DNA of 64,000 bases. It comes from Phlegmacium glaucopus (taxonomy: Eukaryota; Basidiomycota; Agaricomycetes; Agaricales; Cortinariaceae). Shown here one piece after another: positions 57,116-64,000 of the stretch. Position 1 is the first letter of the stretch, and each line of letters opens with the position of its first letter. Location of the stretch: the NCBI GenBank assembly GCA_015039465.1, contig MU130477.1:143191-207190 (forward strand), in the 5' to 3' direction. A model generated the notes under the pieces. The model was given only the letters and a program-made list of their open reading frames with translations, was not told the DNA's origin and made no database searches. Both the position numbers and the translations under genes were made by a program.

Positions 57116-58214
57116 ACACACACCATCAATTTCTCAAATACTACACACAGACACGATGCACATGTCACCCAAGTCAAATGGCTGTGGGTATATACATCAC
57201 GGACAATGCAGTATGACCTCGTGGATGGAAGCAAGACCGGCACAAGATGATAAAGGCCAAACAATTGGATTATGGATGTTCGAGGACATCATTTGTAGAT
57301 GGGGATGTTTGGTGGAGATTATCACCGATAATGGAAGTGCATACCGGGTGGCAGTTGTGTGGCTCGAGCAAAAGTATGGCATTAAAGGCATAAGGATATC
57401 TGCCTATAATTCGAAAACAAATGGAAAAATTGAGCGACCCCATTGGGACATGCAACATATGCTATGGAAGGCTACCGGTGGAAATCCATCAAAATGGTAC
57501 TGGTTCTTCTATCATGTTATGTGGGCAGATAGAATAACAATAAGGAAAGGGTATGGCTGCTCACCGTTTTTTATGGTAACTGGGGCCCATCCAATCCTAC
57601 CGCTCGACATCCAAGAAGCAATGTGGCTAGTTGAATTACCAGGAAGACCACTGTCAATGGCAGAGTTAATTGGATTTCAAGCAAAGGCGTTAGCTAAGCA
57701 CAGGCAGCATGTGATGGACATGTGAGCTAGAATAGATAAGGACAAGCAGGAATGGTTAGTCAGATACGAGAAGGAATACAAGAATACGATAAAAGATTTT
57801 ACCTTTACAACTGGTGATCTGGTTCTTGTGAGAAATACTGAGATCAAGTCATCGTTGGATAAGAAAATGAAACCACAGTACAATGGGCCTATGGTAGTAA
57901 TATCTAGGACACAAGGAGGATCATATGTGTTAGCTGAATTGGACGGCGCCATATTACACCAAAAGGTTGGCGCATTCAGGGTCATTCCATATCATGCACG
58001 ATGAAAGATAGTTACCACAAGATATACATGAGTTATTAGATGTGTCACAACGCACCTTGAAACAAATCGAGGAAGCAGAAGATGTCGACAGGGAGTTGCC
58101 GGAAAAGAATTTTTCCTTTGAGAATGTCCGATTGCAAGCAGAAAGGGAGGAGTCCTCAGATAACAAGTCACAAACTGACAAAGATACTATCCCACGAGAA
58201 GAGAGTCTATAAAA
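57116..58214 (+). pseudogene. Gypsy integrase core and C-terminus remnant
   Basis: The catalytic core is recognisable: IHHGQCSMTSWMEARP, IITDNGSAYRVA and AYNSKTNGKIERPHWD. The first catalytic Asp would be just after the LTR border, where the frame reads HTDTMHMSPKSNG. It has a stop at 57724, then the GPY-type C-terminal part ([20 protein letters not shown]) and an acidic tail ending at a TAA near 58212. Confidence 0.88.
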
Positions 58215-58483
58215 CAGGAGTTTTAAGATTTTAGTTTGGGGGAGAGAGAGGAGACAATGGTCTTGGTTTAGAATAAAAAGAATTCACACAGAGTACAAGG
58301 CAAATGTAGCATTATAGTCAAGAAGCTACTATCTACAGGAATACCTAAGCCTGTAACAAGAAATAGGACGAGTGCGAGGCAAATGTAGCATTATAGTTAA
58401 GAAGCTACTATTTACAGGAATACCTAAGCCTGTAACAAGAAATAGGACTAAAGGGCAGATAATATAAGGCAATAGGAAGTAGA
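58215..58483. other. Purine tract and 79-bp tandem duplication
   Basis: TTTGGGGGAGAGAGAGGAG at 58235-58253 resembles a polypurine tract. A 79-base unit around GGCAAATGTAGCATTATAG occurs twice in tandem (58299-58377 and 58378 to about 58448). No gene. Confidence 0.7.
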
Positions 58484-61400
58484 CTAAGCGACAGTGCTGC
58501 CTTGGCCTTTAGGAGAAGAGATGGATTGATTATAAGTATCCATAAGACGATCTGCAAGCTGGAGATAAATGTGAAGGCATTGGCAGGTAACGACAATTTG
58601 ATGACAAAGGGCATCATCAAAAGCTTCCTGAGCCTTTGGATCTTCATCGATAATTTTGGACACAATAGAGTCAAACACAATGTCACAAGCATGTTTGATG
58701 GTGTTATGGTCCATATCCGTGATAGCTCCAGCAGGGTGATCTAAATAAATAAAAATAAAAAGATGGATTTAGTGCAGATATAATATAAAGAAGAAAAGGT
58801 TGCACCAAGACTCTTTTGGGCCTCTAAAATTTCAGTCTCCATTTCGGGGCAGGGAGTAAAAGGATGATCATTATCGTGCTGTTTAATCAAAACAGAAACA
58901 GTCCATTGATAAGCTTTGGAATAAATGTCCATGTTGGGAACCATGGACAATGTTACAACTTCGAACGGCTCAGAAGCTTCTGGCTGTAAACAGTTGTATA
59001 AGAGGTCGTTCGTTCGTTCAATGAGCTCAGAAGAATACCAAGAGATAAGTCTCAAGGCAGCGTCTTAGGAGTTTGAGAATGTCAAGAGCAAGGTAACCAA
59101 GGTTAGAGTCTCAAGAATTAGCTAGGGCTACAGCAAGTAGTATGTACTGTATTTATAGATAAACGAGAGAGTTGTGTATGAAGTGAAATGTCCACATGTA
59201 AAAGGTGTGCATATGTAAGAATAGGTGAAACATATGAAAAGGGAAAGGAAAGCATGTGAAGCGGAGATGAAGATAGGGCATAAAGCATGTGTAGATGAAA
59301 CGGACATGTGTTCAGTGGAGATAAGAAAAGAAAAAGAGAGTTTGTAACAGACAATGGAAGGCATACCAAACAACACAGGAAGGGATGGGAACCATCACGA
59401 TGAAGAACTGTAAGGGGAGATGAATACTCTGTGGTAGAAAAAGGAGTGAATATAAGAAGGAAAGAGAAAGAGAGTATGGATGATGGTCAACATCCACAGG
59501 AAGATTAGAACTGGAGTCGAGGATAGGGGTCTAATAAAAAGGGGATCAAAACGAGAACAAGCAGTGAATAAGAAATGAGACTTGCTCGGTCGCGGACCCT
59601 ATTGAGGACTTTGAAGGACGGAGATTTGGGAGTCAAGGTAGCTGAGGTGTCCATAAAGAGAGCAGGATTGTCACCATTGGACTTAGAGTCTTCAGATAGA
59701 CGCGGTATCGCGCACCAATACTGATTGGTAGCATGAGAAGAAAGCTTAAAAGTTGCCATCATGAAAATAAGTGGACTTTGAATTTGCTTACCTATTTTGG
59801 AAGTGGCCCTGAATCGTGTTCCTGGTCAACAAATCATTTGTTCAATGTTATCACCCTCATCACTCATCATATTCTCAATGTCTCACACTATGCTCTCTAT
59901 CATTTTCACTATCAACATGCTCCTAAGGATCTACCATCCATTTGTTCCTTGGTTAGTGATCCAACAAAGCGATCAATCTACTATTCACATCAGTCATTGG
60001 CTCGCGTTTGATCATATCTTTGGTCCATCATTTCAAGAACAGCCCCTTTATGGACACATCAACTACATCTCCCATTATGTAAAAGGCTTTGTCATTGTTG
60101 TTGTGGCTAGGACCCACAAGTCTTCCCCTCAGCCATCTATCTTGCCATCCCTCGCTCTTGGATCGCACTCAGTCCCCTATCCTCGATTATCTACCTCTTA
60201 TCTTATCATTCACTGCCAAAACCATCATTCACACAGTACATGAAGCCTTCCCACCCTCTTTATGACAACTTAGGAAGTCCAGGAGGATCACAACTAAGCA
60301 GGAATTGCAGATGAATCAGCAGCAGAGGATTATTCTTGCAGTGTGTCAAGTGTTATCAAGGCTGCGCGACATGGGATCATGGGCAAGTAGTGTTTTCTTG
60401 GGAACAAGGCTGTGGCTTTCAAGTGTTGACTCAGGACCTTTCACATTTTTGACATGACCACACGCCTATGGAGTTGATATATTTTTGCTATTGGACTATG
60501 TACACTGCCTTCTCTTCTTTTCTCTCGCACTTTGACACTTTACAGATTTTTTTATTGTTCCTTCTTCTTTTCCATTGTTCTTTTCTTCTTGCAGCTGTCC
60601 TCTCTTTATCTTTCTTCCTTTGACAGCGCGTACTTCTTTCTTTTTATTGTTCTACATAGCCTCATCCTTAGGGTATAAATACTGCTCTTTTGTACCAGGA
60701 TAGGTAGTTTACCTCAATTCATTCTTACTCCCCAACAGTCATCCTCTCAGTGGAATTCCAGTGAATTCCTCCCTCTAAGTTCGCTTTTTCAGTCCCTTAC
60801 TGTCACTGTCCTCTGCTGTCAACCACTATAGTCTTACTGAAGACTCTTTCTTACCCATCCTCATCCTCATCCTCTACCTCATTCATCTTCCAAGATCTTC
60901 ATCCTCATCCTCCTCTACTCTCTTATAACCAAGTGTGCTTACTAGTCTCTGGTTATACCTTCCCTAAACGAACACAGGGGGATATTCTGACCTAAAGTCT
61001 GGTCCAGTTCCCTCTGGTTGGTGTTTTATAACAACACAAACAATGATTTATAGCGGATGCTTACCCTATGAAGGATACATAAGGAAGTCTTAAGATAAGA
61101 AATGAAAGAGGAAACTCACCGTGGGTCGAGTTTTCTTAATACGATCCAAACGAGGACCTACAGGCACACTAGAGGCTAAAAAGGGAGCAAAATAAATGAA
61201 TGGAATAATAGACAAGAGAAAGTTATACTTCTCTTAGTTATGTTTCATTGTAAAGTGTCCTTGACCTCATTGTTAAGGTTGGTGATCTTGGAAACATGAT
61301 CCGGAAATTTGAAATCAGGGTTCTTGGATTTGAAATCCTCGATAGTGTTATGGATAGCCAGGACTAGTTCTTGGAATAATGCGTGTGTCAAGAAGAAAGG

Positions 61401-61748
61401 TGCGAAGCTTGAAAAGGCTGCAGTAGAGTCGATGAGCTCAAGCATAGCTGGTTTGATGAGGGACAGAGCCTTCAAAGGAAGGACCATATTGAAATTCAAG
61501 AGAGAGTCATGGGCAGCAGATGCCTGTTTCTTGAAAGATGACTCAGAAGGCATGAGAACAATGTTGCAAGGAGTGATGGGCATAAAATAAATCAGGAACA
61601 GTCTGATTAAATATGAAGAAAAGGGAGTACCTAGCATAGACCATACATTGACTAAAGAGGCTGCAATGGGCATGCTGATTGAAGGATGGGCATGAAGGCC
61701 AGTGCCATGGTCAGTGCAAGGCATAGACAAAAACAAATTGAAGGTCAA
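58484..61748 (-). pseudogene. Unrecognised multi-exon gene broken by element B2
   Basis: Exon-like frames on the minus strand are 61748-61245 in part (FNMVLPLKALSLIKPAMLEL and DFKFPDHVSKITN), 61181-61122 (SSVPVGPRLDRIKKTRP) and an exon that B2 splits (GKHP, then RLSEDSKSNGDNPALF and SPSFKVLNRVRDRA, 59701-59580). Then come 59055-58820 (ELIERTNDLLYNCLQPEASE) and 58740-58484 (MDHNTIKHACDIVFDSIV, ending GSTVA). Between them are short GT-AG introns, for example GTGAGTTTCC to CTTCATAG near 61120-61066. I do not recognise any family. The total would be a few hundred residues. Confidence 0.5.
59706..61052 (+). mobile_element. LTR-like element B2 (1347 bp)
   Basis: A plus-orientation copy, TATCGCGCACC to GATTTATA, with GCGG on both sides (59702-59705, 61053-61056). 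Its copy of the conserved frame is broken by one missing base. It sits in an exon of the gene at 58.5-61.7 kb. Confidence 0.9.
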
Positions 61749-61769
61749 AGTTGATCGGTCAAGTGAGAA

Positions 61770-63999
61770 TGATGGACCTAGTACACCAAGACAAAAAGAT
61801 TTGAAAAGATTGGTCCTAGCATAGTTGCACTGAAAGAATCAAATGGGAATTGAAAGGACCATATTGACAAAGGAAGGGTGAAACTTTGGGAGAAGTCACA
61901 AAATTAGACAAAGGGGTGACAGAGTGGAAAATAAATGTACAAAGAATTCAGATAGACCGAAAAGGACAGAAATTTGGATGCACAAGGCAAAATAAAATTC
62001 AATAAGGTGCTGGTCAGTGACTGGGGACAGTCAGCATTTTAGTTTGAGGGAGATGATACGGTATAAATGTGTACATGCACGGATATGCACATTTTTCTGG
62101 AAATATCCCTAATAAAATAATTAAAAACTAAACTATTTATGCAATCTGGCACAGTGAGGATCATTGGTATTGACTACACCAGATGATTAAATGGACTTTA
62201 CAATGAATATATCTATCATAACAGGCTGAAGATAATTTATGATTTGAATTAATCTAATTATCAAACTGTCTACCACACTGGATTTCCTAGCTAAAACCAT
62301 GAATATCCATGACAACTATAAGGAATATATTGTAAAGAAAATAACTACTAAGTCTATACTATGATGGGGAACTATCTATTGCATCCAACTTATGTCTAAA
62401 AGCCAAAGACAAAGGACTTGTACTACAAGAACCAAAAGTTTGTCACAGAGCGTTACAAGAAGTCACAAATGTGCTAAGCGCACATCAAAAGTCGTGTTGA
62501 AAGGTTACATAATCAAAGAGAGAGCCGGACACCTGGTTCTTCATTAATTAAAGTCCGAGAATGGACAATTGCAGGATGGTTACTAATAAGTAACCGGATA
62601 ACAATAAACACAATAAACAAAGGTCTAGACCTGTTGTGAAGAGGTCCAAAAGCTGAACTATAAATAAAATACAATTACTTAGCGGTTTTATTGTTTAAAA
62701 TATGTATATGTAGCATATGAAAACTTGTAAGAATATCATCAAATTGTTTCTTTCTTCCCCTCTCATACTTTGTATCAGAGAGTTAAGAAAATAAAAGAAC
62801 ATCAGATCTAAGTTTGGAATTGTTTAATATTGTACATTGGTTGTACTACCTTCGAAGTCAGTCTTCAAAATCTATTGGAGTTATTTGCATTGGTGCATTG
62901 GTTGCACATTTGTTTTGAAAAGTGTATTAGTTGCACTACTATCAAAGTTAGTCTTCGAAATTCTATTTGAGTTGTTCACAACTATAAAGTGAAATATATT
63001 GGGAAATAAACCAAAGACATAAAACAGAATGGTTACACTACCTAGGAAACCCATACCGCGTCATTTGCAGTGGTGTATTTAGTGTGGTTTTCTTAAATTA
63101 CACTATTTCAAGGGTATATCACTGAGTACTTATCACTGTGGAATTACGGCCGCAACAGTGATCCATCAAATCACCAGATATCCACATGGCAGTGGCATGA
63201 GTAGACTCAGATCAGGTGGATGAAGCTAAATCCGAGCTCAGATTAAACTTTGGCTGCACCTTGGTTGCTCAGTGTTGCCATCAGCGGTCTGCCAAACTGT
63301 ATTCTATGGTACACAGTGCGGTACAGTGTGCACCATAGCCATACCGTTGGGGGTTGAAAGTTCAAGAAATACAGCTGACTACTGTTACAGTACAGTGTGC
63401 AGCCCTATTTAAAATTAATAACAGTGCTGGTTCCCAACAATTCCTTTCGGGTTGCTATGCTGAACCCACACCATATGGGTATATTTCAATTTCTAACAAT
63501 TTCTAACATAGCCTATACTACCCCGTAGAGCCCAGATGTTAGTAACGTGTTAGTAACACAATTTTCTAACCTATGTTAGAAATTAGGCAATTTCTCACGG
63601 AACCCTAACCTGGAGTGAACTCAACACTTCCAACAGAGGCTGTGTTGAGTGTCGATGTTCATATACACTGCCAAAATGACCAGTGTGCTAATGGAAGATG
63701 TCCCATCACAACCCAGATCTTCACATAAACAATGATTCTATGATCACACTCCTTAGAATAAAAACTTGTGGTTACAGCTACATGCAAAACCCTAGGTACC
63801 TTCTCAAATATCCACTCCTGTGCCTTTGTTTGTATAAACAACCTCTTTTGGTAGCACAAGGTCCTGTGCTTTGTGACGATGTCCTCTTTCGGCACACATG
63901 TCGGTTACGTGTGGAGCTACTACTCCACCTATAATGGAGGGTTACATAGTTAGAGTTGGTTGAATATCCCTTGTAACTATAACCACTATGACTTACCAC
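61770..63999. other. No gene seen
   Basis: AT-rich sequence with only short frames. TTTGAGGGAGATGATACGG at 62043-62061 could be a purine tract next to an LTR start (TGATACGG), but I cannot find the matching end. An imperfect 35-base palindrome (CTATGGTACACAG to CACCATAG) lies near 63304-63339. Confidence 0.45.
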
Positions 64000-64000
64000 T

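Larger units (their letters stand above)
47057..58214 (+). mobile_element. Degraded Ty3/gypsy element with nested insertions
   Basis: In order on the plus strand are gag/protease (47057-48410), reverse transcriptase (48424-49563), RNase H (50464-51052), a linker (53378-53610), the integrase zinc region (54764-55112) and the integrase core (57116-58214). This is the Ty3/gypsy order. Solo LTR D, hAT element E (with F inside), TIR element G and solo LTR C2 (with B4 inside) separate the parts. Each has its own duplication or matched ends. Several stops and frameshifts are scattered through it. I cannot identify its own LTRs; a purine tract at 58235-58252 may mark the 3' side. Confidence 0.88.

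Noticed and set aside
1..63999. rRNA and tRNA genes
   Set aside because: I looked for conserved rRNA stretches and tRNA-like A and B boxes by eye and saw none I could support; a tRNA scan would settle it.

Overview
The window looks like a transposon-rich stretch of a basidiomycete (Agaricomycete-type) nuclear genome. The evidence is short GT-AG introns of about 47-75 bp in the recognisable genes, a CBM1-bearing small secreted protein, F-box and G-domain genes of Agaricomycete style, and dense Ty1/copia, Ty3/gypsy, Helitron and hAT-like elements. I cannot name the species. One assembly gap of 515 N lies at 24867-25381.

Layout. Positions 1-912 are a character-by-character reversed (not complemented) copy of the 3' flank and 3' end of the F-box gene at 16-18 kb. 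Positions 913-1441 continue it as an ordinary truncated copy. A full-length Ty1/copia element (1635-9903, minus strand, 5-bp duplication, LTRs differing at one base) is split by two later insertions, a TIR element (2750-4352) and LTR-like element B1 (6542-8077). From 10.6 to 15.7 kb lie three tandem copies of a coiled-coil gene; the first is broken and the second and third are fused in frame. A four-exon F-box gene (16289-18728), a CBM1 secreted protein (20099-20528), another small secreted protein (21300-21768) and a hypothetical gene follow. A hAT-like element with the N gap (23993-26146) comes next, then a Helitron (26483 to about 33912, minus strand) carrying Rep/helicase and a second spliced gene, inserted in what looks like an intron of a degraded GTPase gene.

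From 35.5 to 41.4 kb there is a RecQ-type helicase fragment and a plus-strand GTPase gene. Between its exons lies an array of about 31 repeats of 76 bp; each repeat looks like a 73-nt intron followed by a 3-nt exon. From 42.1 to 45.4 kb lie solo LTRs. From 47.1 to 58.2 kb lies one degraded Ty3/gypsy element into which other elements were inserted several layers deep. The last part (58.4-61.8 kb) holds an unrecognised multi-exon minus-strand gene broken by element B2, and then about 2 kb in which I see no gene.

The nesting gives a relative chronology: the gypsy element was hit by a solo LTR, a hAT, another TIR element and a second solo LTR, and the hAT and the second solo LTR were then hit themselves. 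The observations most worth following up are the reversed block at 1-912 and the 3-nt microexon-like array at 38.1-40.5 kb.
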